A stretch of 64,000 nucleotides of DNA. It comes from Hansfordia pulvinata. Its lineage: Eukaryota > Ascomycota > Sordariomycetes > Xylariales. Positions within the stretch are counted from its first letter, which is position 1. Every line of letters begins with the position of its first letter. The position numbers were made by a program, and so were the translations under genes. The notes below the pieces were generated by a model. The model was not told where the DNA came from, searched no databases, and saw nothing but the letters and a program-made list of their open reading frames with translations. Of the stretch, positions 33,221 to 44,935 are shown one piece after another. The stretch covers positions 2,790,001-2,854,000 of the forward strand of contig BJKQ01000007.1 in NCBI GenBank assembly GCA_006538405.1, read 5' to 3'.

Positions 33221-34649
33221 ACCGTGCCCGGCGACACGCACCGTGCGAGTCCCGTCGGCGCTGCTGTGTCTGCGTCGTCGAGGAAACTCGTGCGATCGGA
33301 TCCCTTTTAGAAAGTTGCATCCGCTTCCAGGCGATGATCAAACAACGATTCACTGAGAAGACGACCAGTATGCAGATGTGCGCCCGAACCGGCTTGCTTC
33401 GTCCATCCGTTCGGATTCAGCTCCGTTGCCCATGGCAATGCCGGAACGAAGCATCAATATGGAAGTGTGCCGGTTGTGTTTGAGTGGAGAGAAACACCCC
33501 TGGTTGAGAATCCGCAGATCTCGGCCCACCAGAAAGCGAACGATACCCCTTTTCCTCCTTTGCGACAGACGCAGAGATGGCCAGGAGAGGCCACTGGATG
33601 CGCAGCTTGGCACCTGATGTTTTTTTGGAGTGCGATTTCAAGCACTCTGCTTTTGTTACGATACGAACCGATATCGGCCATACAGGTGGCAGTGGTCAGT
33701 TGGATGAAGCGAATGCAGAACCAGGGGATTACACGAAAGGATATGGAAATATTCCGGCCAATTTGGAAAGGCTCAGCACTGCCACTGCCGTGCACTCAGC
33801 CTATGCTGCAGGGTCAGGGGGCCTGCACAAGCATCCATTGGCTTGTACACTGCTACCACCGCCGGCAAGAGACAGGATACCTCGTCTTCTGCTGGCCACT
33901 GCCAGTCTATGGAAGTTTTCATTTGTCTAGTTGATGGCTCAGGGGCCCTGCATGTCCCCTTTAATGTGAATGGTAGGATTTTTTGGTTTTTCATGTTTCT
34001 CCCTTGGCTGGCTTGCAAGTTGATTGAATTTTTTACCATGGTTCCAAGCACACTTGGGATCTCCTGCAGTCAATAAAGCAAACAGTAAAGACTTCCACTG
34101 AGGATGACAATGCTTCGCCAGGTGATTAGAAAGTTGCTAGAATGAAATTGAGAAGTAAGAATGGGATTCAGAAGCACCACCTGAGTAGCAGCTGAAAGTG
34201 ACTGCTCAACAACCAGAGTCGCACATTCGAATTTCGCGAGTTGAACAATACTGTGCATTCGTCAGGTATCAGATACAGTACAGCAGGCTGGAGCAGCCCA
34301 GGAAACCCCCACGTGAAAAGCGAACAAAAACGCCATGTGAACGCCACCCATCCATCTCGGTCTCCGAATCCTATATATCTGCTCTGAGCCCGGAAACGTG
34401 CGCGGCGAGCCCGCGATGACAGGCCTGCGGAGGAAGCAGCAGCAGCGTCAAGCGAGAACAGCGGTCCCGCCGGCCCAGATGGAGCGTATATAGGTGGCTT
34501 ATACCGCGAACCAGTTTCGAGCTCCCTTCATCCCTCTTTCTGTCGAATCTCCCTCTTCCAAGCCTCCATCATCGTGCCTCTGTGACTTTTTCTCTCAATG
34601 TCAACAGCCCAGAGTTCAAAGAAAGAGCCCACACTCGAGAATAAATGTT
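33221..34649. other. Convergent spacer with an AT-richer island
   Basis: About 1.4 kb between the 3' ends of the gene at 32433 and SEC72. From about 33620 to 34300 the sequence is clearly less GC-rich and of different texture from the genes around it. Short open frames on both strands give no recognisable reverse transcriptase, integrase or transposase motif. Two TATATA-containing stretches lie at about 34371 and 34485. Nothing is called. Confidence 0.4.
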
Positions 34650-35293
34650 TCAAGCGGCCGCGACGACGCCGCCCTTGGCCTTGGCCTCGGCCTCGAGGCG
34701 GGCCTCGACCTCCTTCAGCAAGGCCGCGAGCTCTCCCTCGTCGGCCTCGACCTCGAGCCCGCGCAGCACCCACTCGCGGGCCTCGAGCGCGCGGCCCATC
34801 TCGAGCAGGCACTTGCCCCGGCGCCACCACGCCTTGGCGTTGCCCACCCTCTTGGCCTCGACGCTGGCCTCGGCGTCCACCGCCCTCCCGCCCAGTCCTG
34901 CAGCGCCATGCGCGCCTGCGCCCGGTTCGCGTACAGCGCGCCCGCCTCCTCGCGCACCAGCCCTTGCGGCTCCCAGGGAGGGCGCGTCAGCGCCATCTGC
35001 AGGCCCAGGTCGTACAGCTTGACCGCCTCCGCGTGCCGGCCCTTGCGGTGCTCCGCGTTGCCGCTGTCGCGCAGCTTGGTGATCTGCGCCGACCGCTTCG
35101 GGTTGACGGGCACCGGCGGCGGCGGGATGTTCGCCGGCGTCTCCAGCATCAGCATCGCCCGGTGCACCGCGTTGAGCGACTCGAGCTCCGCGGCCAGCGC
35201 GCGCGACGACGACGACGACGGCGGCGCGCTGATGGCCTTGGTCTGCGCGTCCATCGTCAGCGGCAGGTGCGTGTAGGTGTCGAGGTCCGACAT
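34650..35293 (-). CDS. SEC72: Sec72-type ER translocation subunit (TPR protein), one frame break
   Basis: Intronless; 214 residues once one base is restored. It starts MSDLDTYTHLPLT and continues SRALAAELESLNAVHRAML, PPPPVPVNPKRSAQITKLRD, then TPR helices: SGNAEHRKGRHAEAVKLYDL, YANRAQARMALQDW, and after the break VDAEASVEAKRVGNAKAWW, RRGKCLLEMGRALEAREWV. This is the filamentous-fungal Sec72 pattern. The protein is the cytosolic TPR subunit of the Sec63 complex that docks Hsp70 at the post-translational translocon. The break is at CCC 34883-34885 (plus strand), where one C is missing, splitting GGAGGGGCGGTGG in the sense strand. Both halves are otherwise well kept, so a consensus error is the likeliest reason. 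It is convergent with the gene at 32433. Confidence 0.9.
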
Positions 35294-36189
35294 GGTTGCG
35301 GTTGGCCGGGGTCCTTGCGTCTTGCGTCTTGTGTCGGGCGGATCTCGATCTGGGGTCGACGAGGTTCGAAGGGGGTGGTTTGTGTGTGGCCGCAGCTGGT
35401 GCTCGATCCTGCTTCGAATATAATTGACGCGTCGCAGTGTCGTCGTGTGTGTGTTTGTGTGTGGCGAGGGCTGCGGTGGTTGGTGGCAGGCAGGTGTGAT
35501 GATGGATGCCAGTTCAAGGTTGCAGGCTTGCGTGGATGGGATCTAATAAATCGTCGGTCGGCGGTTTATGACATCTGGCCTCGCTCGGCACGCGCAGCGC
35601 CCACCAATGCGGGTCCACGATCAGGGTACGTGTGGCCGCTAGCGGGTACCTCGCGCTAGCTTGAGGCCCTGGACACCCGGCCACATAATACCCGTCGTTC
35701 CTCTAATAAATCGCTAGAACACATGGCTTGAAAGCGCAGAGCTGCAAGGAGAGTCAGGTACCTGCAGGTACCCGCTCGGCTTCACCTTCGCCGCGCCTGT
35801 TCTAATTTAAGCATCGACTCGACCAAGGTTCTACCCGTACCTTTCTTGACCACCCCATTCGATGACAATGCTCTGAGAAAGACATGGTCACTTGCATATC
35901 GACCGACATGACCTGTTGTCCTGTTTGCGCCTGCCATTTCGCCTACCAGCTAACCGATACCCTCGAGTCATGATATTCTGCCCTATCTCCCACCCATATC
36001 CGTGACCCATATCTTCCCGACAGTCGTTTACGAGTACCGCCTGCCAAACGTCACTGTTCTCGGCCTTGAGTCCCGCTGTCTCTTGTCATCATCGTAAAGT
36101 CGTGGCGTCATCTTCGTAGAAACATCGTTGCGTCGTGAGCCAAAAATCAGATCGGCGTCCTTGCCTAAACACACTTTGCGCCCGCGTCC
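35294..36189. other. Spacer between SEC72 promoter and the next minus-strand gene
   Basis: 0.9 kb upstream of SEC72 and downstream of the large regulator. It contains a GTGTGTTTGTGTGT tract at about 35447 and TAGGTACC/GGTACC-type motifs at about 35757-35771. No gene seen. Confidence 0.5.
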
Positions 36190-39100
36190 CTAACTCCTGA
36201 AGACATCGCGAGCGTCCCAATCCCGCTCAAACATCTGCGACACAAAGTAGTACTCGTCGTCCCAACGCTGGTCGTCAGGCTTCGTGATCAGAGGGTCACG
36301 AGCTATTGGGCCCCGTATTAGCTTCTCTTCCGTCTCTTCTTATCAGTCGGACTTCTCTTACCTCTACGCCGGTATTCTTCGCAAGTCCGCGCCATCAAGT
36401 CGTGCTGCCACGGCTTCAGCTTGCTCCATATGGCCTTGGGGCTCTTATTGCCTTTGAAGTTCTCCTCGAGCGGGTGGTAACCACGCCTGTAGTAGTGCCA
36501 GTAGCATAATAGGATGTTACAGCCCATTTGCAAGCCCTCGACGAACTCTGGCAGGCTGTACGGACGCTGCTTGCAGTGTTAGCCTCGCTGCCAGTCGATG
36601 CTTTCCCATCTCCATTCCACCTTACCCCTTCTGAGTTTTGCTCGGCATATCGCCGGCGGTCAGCCGACGCGATTGACGCTTCGTGGAGCATGATGAAGAT
36701 AATCACGTAGACTGTGAAGAAGTATTGAGGCCTCTTGTCGTGCATCATTCGCGACAGCCCGTCCAGAATCTTGTTGCGCATCGGACTCATGACCGACTGC
36801 GCCCCGATGCTGTTGAACTGCTGCGCCACCATGCGCGGCAGCGAGAGCTGCGCCTGTCCATTCGGCCACTTGAGCGGATAGTCCGGATGGCTCTCCCGTT
36901 CCATGTCGAGATGGTCATATTTCTCATCCAAGTGGGCGGATCCAATAGTGTTCTCTGCAGTCGTGAGCGCAGGCGCCCGAGTCAGCTGGTACGTTGATGC
37001 GACGAGGGGATTGTGGGGAGACGTACTGACTGCGAACCAGAACTCAACATAGCTGTTCATGAGTTCCACAGGAAGGCTCAGAATTTTCTGCAAAAGGTAA
37101 GCCACCAAGTCCGGTTCACGGGCATAACATGCACATACGAGTTTGTCGGTCTCCTTCCCATCTTTGGCCTCTCTGGCCGTCCTCATAGCCTCGCTCGTCT
37201 CCTCATCTGGCTCCAAGAGTGCTTGGCTGGAGCAAGATGAATGTCAGCCATGACTCCCGCTCTCATTCGCCACTCAGATGGGTTAAGGTCTTACACTGCA
37301 TCATAGTGTTCCCGTATAATGGGCTCGGGGTTTCTCTGGCTGTACTCCCGCATGGCTTGTCGTGCGTGCTTTTGCATGTACCGGCGGTACTCGGTCTGCG
37401 TTTTGGAAATGCTGGCCAAAGCGTATGTTCCGATTCGCGTCTCACGCTTGTTACCGGCCTTGTCTATCCAGAAGCGGTTGATCTTGTCCCCTTCGATGGG
37501 CCGGAATTTCCTGACCTCCAATTCCATCGACTCGTGGTAGAAGCCAAGGTTCATGCCGACAACACGGACCTGCTCGCTAGACCAGTCTCCCGAGGGGATG
37601 TCCTGGACCTCCATGCCCGTCCACCTCTTTGTCAAGCCCAGGGACTTGTCGCGAAAGAGAACCACTTCGGTTAATTTCCACCGCTTGCAAGACAACGAGT
37701 GTATTACCTTGTTTGAATCCGCATTCACGTTCTCGCATGTCTTGCATACCATGGAAGTCCCGTCGCTGGTTTGACACTGGCAAGAGTAATAACAGGGTCG
37801 TGATCAGCATGTTGGGAGTCATCGCCTGTGTAGGGGATTGCCATGGGGTTGACTTACTCGGATCTTCTGCATGCGGCACCTTACGCACGCCCCAATCCTT
37901 CTCGTGACACTGGTTTCAGCACGTTCGTCTGCATCAAGTGGCCTTCTGCCTCTCTGCCTGCCTTGGTTGGTCGCATCGAAATGCCCCATACGACCTCCGC
38001 CCTCGGCGCCAGGAACATCTGGGCTCACGTCCACCCAATCGCTTGCATCTTCCGAGGGGCGTTCCCTGCGGAATGGTAGAGAAGCCTGGTTGTACCAAGA
38101 TTGAGATGACTCGAATGGTGACTCTGCGGGAGTCGCACCATGGTATTGGGGATGGCTGACGGCTGCGTTGCCAGCGAATTCGCCCATTTCAGTTGCGCCG
38201 TTCATAGGCATAAGACGGCCCGGCTCGTATGAAGCCAACCCTGGACCCCAAGCCGCGCCGAGTTCAGGAGCGTTTCGAGGCACGAAAGGACCAGTGATGC
38301 CTGACGGGTTGTGATAGGCAGACGGTTCCTCGTTGCCGGCGATGGCCTCCATGTCGAATCGGGCGCCTCTGTGACTCTCCGGAGTCACGTGGTCAGGATA
38401 CAAGAGCTGCCAGCCACCATCCTGTTGGGCTATCTCTTCATTTCGAGTCATGCTTTCATTTGAAGCCATACCTCCACTCTGGGCAACGCCTCCGATCTGG
38501 TCCATGCTTGTGTCTGTCTGATCTGTGTTGGGATAGAGAGGGGACCCATCCGGATGAAAGGGAAAGTCAGCAGTTGGGGGCACGTTGGCGTAGTTATGTT
38601 CCGGGGAAGACAAGTCGATGTAAAAGTTCATTCCAAGCTGGTGAGGTTGCAAGTATACATGAGATATAGGAACACCGCTGTCAGAAAAGCCAGGGCCCTC
38701 AGAGTATGGCGGGATCGGGAACTGTGCATGTGCGGGTAGATAAGACAGATGCCCGCCAACGGACTGTGGGATGACGAAGGTACCCAGATTGTTGTCAGGA
38801 AGAGGGATGCCTGTCCGGTAATATTGATCATGTCCCAAGCCAGCTGGGCTCAAGGGGTTGGCGTATGGTTCTTGATTGGGAACCAATCCGTGTGTGTGAG
38901 AGGCAGCGGGTACCATATAGTTCCCTAGTAGGGCCAATGAGGCGTCGAGACCCAGAGGGCCGGATAGGTATGGAACTTGTTCAGAGCGCATTGGGCCCAG
39001 ACTGGAAAGAATCGCCTGCTGACCTGGGTAGGTAGCAGCCGGAAGGCTTGACGTGGCGGCCAGGGTGACGATGGGGCGGCTGTGAGCCGCAGGGGACGCT

Positions 39101-39463
39101 GGAGCCCTGGTGGGGTGGTATTCTACCTGGAAGACGTCACCCGGAAGCCTCTGTGTTGGACGTCGGGTCTTGGAGAGCCGCGGAGACGTGCCGGAGCTTG
39201 AGGCGAGGGGGGTGGATGCATTGGAGGAGGAGGAGGCGGACGACGATGGCGCCGACTCGTTTGTGCGAGCACGCTTTCTTGGCTGAAAGACGGGGACAGT
39301 CAACTCAACCGGTCAGTCTCGCACCCTTGCCGAGCCAGGGACACGGCCCAGCTACCACGTGAGCAATGGTTGAGGGTCGGGCAGGTTTGGAGCGGCAGAG
39401 CATGGCATGACAACTCACGTTGGCTTTGCGCGTGGCGCTTGCGGTGGGGTGGGATGCCTCCAT
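36190..39463 (-). CDS. Large Zn2Cys6-like regulator with a mid-protein zinc cluster (933 aa)
   Basis: Seven exons (39463-39419, 39282-37858, 37776-37295, 37226-37027, 36954-36626, 36569-36362, 36302-36190) join in phase to 933 residues. The N-terminus is basic (ATRKANPRKRARTNES). About 430 residues of low-complexity Ser/Pro/Asn/Gln sequence follow, typical of a transactivation region. The zinc cluster is near residues 481-504 (ACVRCRMQKIRC, nine residues, then CKTC) and the sixth Cys is far downstream (HSLSCKRWKLTEV). After it come RKFRPIEGDKINRFWIDKAG, PYAL-like IGTYALASI, a helical region and LCYWHYYRRGYHPLE. The C-terminus ends ITKPDDQRWDDEYYFVSQMF. Other fungal proteins share this internal CVRCRMQ...RC cluster plus downstream domain. 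Targets unknown; nuclear location inferred. The 72-bp third intron is in frame and could be misread as coding. Confidence 0.88.
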
Positions 39464-42400
39464 CGTGGTCTACTGGGAATACAGTCACCGACCCGACCGC
39501 CTCCTTTTCCCCTAGCAGGCAAGCAGGCGGACGGGTACTTCGGGCAGCTCAGGCGGAGCCAGGCCCGGGCCAGGCCGATCAGCACACGTAACGATGATGG
39601 CGGTGGTCGTAACAGTAGCGTGATGGTGGCGGCAACGGCCTAATCCGCCGTGCCAGGCGGCCTGTTGGCGAGCGGTAGAGTCAGCATTGTCTGCCCCGAA
39701 CCATTTCTTTCTCCTGCTATTGTGCAGGGGGTACAAAGTTGCGCTGTGCTTCGTTGTATTGTGGTGTGGTGCATTGCAGGGCGTGAAGCAGAGAGGGGGC
39801 CAAGTCGGCCGGGCACGTGGAAAGAGAACGGCATAGGGGGCAGCTGGGCTGGGTCTGGTGGGAGGCGTTCGAGGGGCAGCGAGGATGGAGCCGGCCGGGA
39901 AACCGGTCAGAAAGGATCAAAGGGTGTTGCAGCAGCAGCCCGTCAACGGAACGCGAGCCCCGGGGCGCTTACCAGCCTGCCGGGTTTGGTGTTGGGGGTC
40001 GTGGGCTTGGGGAAATTGGCCGACTGGCTGTGCGGTGCGATGTGACGATCGGACCGTGCCACCCTCTGCATCAGGCTCACCGGCTTCGGTCGACGGCCTC
40101 ATCACCGCCACTTTCGCGGATCCGCCCGTCTCGCCACCCCGCCCATCCTGCCGCATCATATTGTGTGTGCAGTGTCTGAGGTGTCGCGTCGTGTCACGAT
40201 CGCCTCCCCCTTCATGTTTGTTTCCGCAGCCGCTCCGTTGCTCGTGTCTCCTCGCGGCAATCCACGCCGGTCCTTTGCACTCTGTCGCTGCCGGTCGACT
40301 TTTACTCGTAGTCGAGTGGACTGGCTAGGAGGTCTCGGGGGCACGGGCCCCAACCAGGTCGAACGCAAGCGAGCGGGCCAGGAGGAAGCGGATATCACGC
40401 GAGGAAGCTCTGGTCTCTGCCAAAACGTGCGCAAGCGAGGTGCAGGGCGGATCAAACAGGGCAGGGACAGGCGCGGAGAAGGGATGGCTCCCGAGGCGAC
40501 GACGAGGACAAAGCAGCACCCAAGCGTCCAAACCGGGGAGGGCATGTGGAATCCACGGGAAGGAGACGGGGGTTTGGACAGGCATGGTACAGCAGATGAG
40601 GGTCATGATCGAGGCGAACAGGATGCGACACGCAGGTGCAGGGAGTAGGCCAGCAAGCAACTAACAAGCAGGCAAGCGAACAATCAAGGGATGCAAACAA
40701 GTGATGCGCGCGATGCAGGGCGCGACGGCCGGTCAGAGCGAAACAGCAAGGCAGCGCGGCAGCACGGCAGCTCAAACGGTGATCCAATGCTGGCTTGAGG
40801 TGGGCGTACGAAGGGAGGGGGTGTCACTTACGACGATGGAGTCGAAGGACGGATGCACACGCACGGCCGGCGACCGACTGGGCTGGGCTGGACTGGACTG
40901 GGACCGGCGACTGGGCAAACTAGACCTGTGCAGCAGTCCGATGTTGTGCGTCAGGCGGTGCGCCAGGCAGTCTGTCAATGGTAGACGGCGAGCGGTGGTG
41001 CTGTCCTGAGCTGTGCTATGCTATGCTGTGCTGTGCTGTGCTGTGCTGTGCTGTGTTGTGCCGTGTCAGGTTGCACGGCGGGACTGTTGGCGGACTGGAC
41101 AGTTGCAGGTGGAGGAAGAGATGGATGGTCGTCGTCGAGCAGGTGAGGGTGAGGGTGAGGGCAAGGAAGGTCGGGCAAACGACGAATGCGGGCGCCAGGT
41201 CGCGAAAACGGCACGGCGCGATTGTCAGATTGGATTGCAGCAGAGGACGGCGGCTTGGTTGGACGACTGCCCGACTGCCTGCCCGACATTCAGCACAGGT
41301 TACCTAACGTGTAACGCAAACTTCAATGAGCTGGAAGCCCTGCCTGGTACTTACCTAACACCAGGTGCTTACGTCCATGGATGGTAGTAATCCGCGTACC
41401 TCAAGGGTAAAGACGGGTGCAGTACAGAGAGCACGAGTACATTTATGCAACCTACATATGTACGGAACAGACTGGAAGGCCAGGCTGTATTCCGACACAG
41501 TAATAAAGCAAGGAAGCTGCGATGGGGAGGCTACGACTCGATTCGGTCCCCGATATCCATGGATGAGGCCACCTCTCACGGGCAGCCTCGCAGTACCACT
41601 ACAAGTACATAACCCGGGCCTCGCGTAGTGGAGGCACCGTTGACCTGCGTCTGCCTTCCACATTGTCGTGTTGCTCACACAATGCGGGGGAAGGTGCAAT
41701 AATAGGCAATTCTTTAAGGCCTGCAGATTTGGAGCAGGTGACGGGGTAGCTGAATGGCCTTATCTTCTCTCGGCGGCAATGCCAAGAATCAAGATTCATC
41801 TTACCCAATGTTAGCTCAGCGTACGAGTAGGTGCGGTATCGTAGGTACCTATGTAGGTTCGGACAATCGCGGATGGGCTGCCAACTGACGGGGATTAAGG
41901 TACCTATGATATTGATCTTATTTGGTACGAAACTAGGTGGTAGTCAGTCGTATGCATCCAAATCTCACGATGAAAAATTCGGTGGGTTGGGGTTGCAGCT
42001 GACAATATCAACCTGATCCCTGGCAATCATGACAATTATTGCTTGCATGGGTCTGGGCAACTCCCTATCCGTACTCCGTACATGTTGCGTGGTATGCACC
42101 CTGTAAGTAAGGTAGATTGCCATCTCGTAGGCCCTTGGCTTGCACCAATCGATCGCTGTCGAGTTGCATGTGTCGCACGCGATCTTGTCCATCGTACGCT
42201 TACGTTGATGTAGCTCAAGGTTGTCTTGCCTGTGTTAGCCGATCTGCCCAATTTTTCTGCCCGTTCAGCACAATCGCACAACACAACACCTTCGCACACT
42301 GGAACATTGAACTTGACACCATCGCGAAAGACCAGTCATGAGCACAAGCACAAGCACAAGCACAATGGAAGCACGGCAGGTGCGGCTGCCACAGATCATG

Positions 42401-44935
42401 ATTGCGCACCTGCCTCGGTACCTCAGTAAGATACATTGGTTACATGTACCTCATCCGCACCTGCCTTCTCAACGGTCCTGGGGACAAGAACAGTCTCCAG
42501 CCCGTAGGTACGCTGGCGCCTCGATACCCAGGTAAGGTAGGTATCTTACCTAACGGACAGTCAGGTTGTTTCTCCCTGTCCGACTCCATCATCCACGTTG
42601 ACGCTCCGCGAATTCAGCCGTAGTACAGACCTCTGGAAATAATAGGTTTGTCATGTAGACGGTGGAGTCTGGAGTCGATGATGCCCGCGCAAGCGCAGAT
42701 GCAAGCGCCGAACGGGACGGGACGCGCAAAACGGGGCCCTCCACTTGTCTTGCTTGTAGCCTGTAGGTACGACGTCATCAGGACGCCGGCTGGGTAGGTA
42801 CCTTCCGCAGACGCGGTAAGGCGGCGCAGACCCAGGTATCCCAGGCACGCCCAGCTCGTACGGGCAATTTGCAACGGTCCGCGTCCACTCGCGCCCCACC
42901 GTGCCGTATCGCCCCACGACGCCGCTACTGCGCGGCCCTCGACGTGCGTTCTTCATCGCCAACTCCTCGACACTAAGAACAACACCATGTGTGCCACGCT
43001 CGACTCCGAACGCGCCGTGCTCAGCCCCGGCACCGGCACCGGCCCTGCATCTGCCTCTACCTCTCTCTGCCAGTCGCGCCCGACTCGAGTCGCCCCGATT
43101 CGATACCCCAATGCCCGCCCATGCTTCGTCCCGGGTAGCGTGCCCGCCCGCGTCCGCGCGCGCCCCAGGGTCCCTTCCGAGTCGCCCTCCGCCGCCTCCA
43201 CGGACCAGGCCTCGGCATCGACGGCCCTCGCGGGCTGGCGGCTGCGCTCCGTGGCGCCCACCACGCCCGCCTGCTATCGCCCACCTGGGTAGACCGGTTT
43301 CCCTGATGCGACGCTGGCTCCACGACGCCCCAGCGCGCCATCCCAATCACCAGGAACCCGGGCAGTCCTGCTTCCCCACGCCTGCACATCCCCGGCGGTC
43401 CAGGCAGGGATCAAGCCTGTCCGCTACGATACTCGCACATGCCTGCGCGCAGATATTTCTGGTCGAGAAGCTACCTTACCTACCTACCAGTGCTTGGCTG
43501 GTCGTGCCTCTAGCCCGGCCTTTGGCTTGACCTCCGGCTCGACTCTCCAACTCGATCGCCAGCTCACAGACTCCGGCTCGGCCTCTTTCCCGGCTGCCAG
43601 CTCAGCTCCCAAGGCTTTCTTTCACCTATGTCCGGCAACTCACGCGGTCTTGGCCCGGCATCTGTGGCCTGGCCATAGTGTTTCTCCCCATACTCCGTAC
43701 GTCTGTATGTCTTCACGTCCATCACGACACCTCGTCCTGGGTTTCCCACCAGGCTCTCTTGCACAGTGAGAGGAGAGCGGCTGTGATAACTTGTGCTTCT
43801 GTGCTATCCATCAGTCTTTCTCTAACTCTTCCGCTCTTTCCAGAGTGGGTCTACCCTTTCAACGGTGCAAGCGGTCCTCCGGCGAAACACGCAGTCCTGT
43901 GTCTTCCGGCAGATCGACACGGCGCTCTTCTGGTCTTTTTCGGCCGCTTCTAACCTCTCGCTACCTCGTTCCAACCCATCTGCCGGCCGTAGGCGACCAT
44001 CTCTAACCCCTTTGCGGCCGTCCGAATGGCCTCCCAAGAGCCGCTGCGCCCTTGTACCAATCTGTGCTGGCGTGGTTGTGTGTGAGTTTGTGTCTTCGTC
44101 TCCGGGTCCGCGAGTTGGTTTGGTTCCCGCTGATAGCCTGCGGGCCCGTCCCGATTGGCCGTCACTCTTCTCGCAGACAGCTACTCAGCCTTGTGTTTTT
44201 GTCTTGAGACAGGGACAACGTCTTCGCCACATCCTTACCATCCGCGTCTTGTATCCACCCCGTATAACGGTGCCTACGCGCCAGCGTCCGCGTCCTTGTT
44301 TGCGCCTGTGTCTTTGTTTCCGTCTGTGCAAGGCACACGCGTCTGTACATCGCCAGAACAGACTTTTCTACTAACGTGCTTGGTGATACCAAGAAGTGGC
44401 CTGCCTGGCCGCCGACACACCATCATCACCACCTCGCTCGTACGTGTCTCTGTGGGTCGATGGCCACATCGAAAGCCCCCATCCGTCCCACGTCCAATCC
44501 GAGGCAGATTGCTCTTCGCAAGCGATTGTCGCTTCCCTTGCGTGGGACGGGGCCATTTGCCCGTTTCCAAGATGTCGCCCTCTTCGGGATCTTCCTGCAG
44601 CGCCGTACGCCTTCCCTATGCCACCCGTGCATGCAGCCGTGCGCCGCCGTACGCGCTGCAGTGGAGGTCAGGGGCGGCGACCATTTGCGGTTTGCTTCCT
44701 TCCGTAGACACAGCATCTATGATTGTTCCACGGCGTCATGCGCGCTGGCCGGGTATAACGTAGTTGGGAAAGGGGAGGGGCGTTGCCCGGGTCGAGGGGG
44801 CCGCAAACTTGCTGTGTTCGTGAATATAAGTTGTGATCCAGCGTCCCATCGACGGGCGCTTCTCGAGTCTCTCACAGACAACGCTCCCCTCTCAACTTGA
44901 CCTTGACACCACAGCCTTCAACCTCGCCAGAAAAA
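39464..44935. other. Gene-free stretch of 5.5 kb
   Basis: No convincing gene on either strand; the open frames present overlap one another and carry no motif. It contains a CTGTG pentanucleotide array (41011-41060), AGCACA units at about 42339, and TAGGTACC-type motifs (about 41841, 42537, 42796). From about 43900 it is pyrimidine-rich sequence that is probably the leader of the dioxygenase gene. Confidence 0.45.
41011..41060 (+). repeat. CTGTG/CTATG pentanucleotide array, ten units
   Basis: Ten consecutive 5-bp units of the form CTGTG, two of them CTATG, the last degenerate. Confidence 0.9.
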
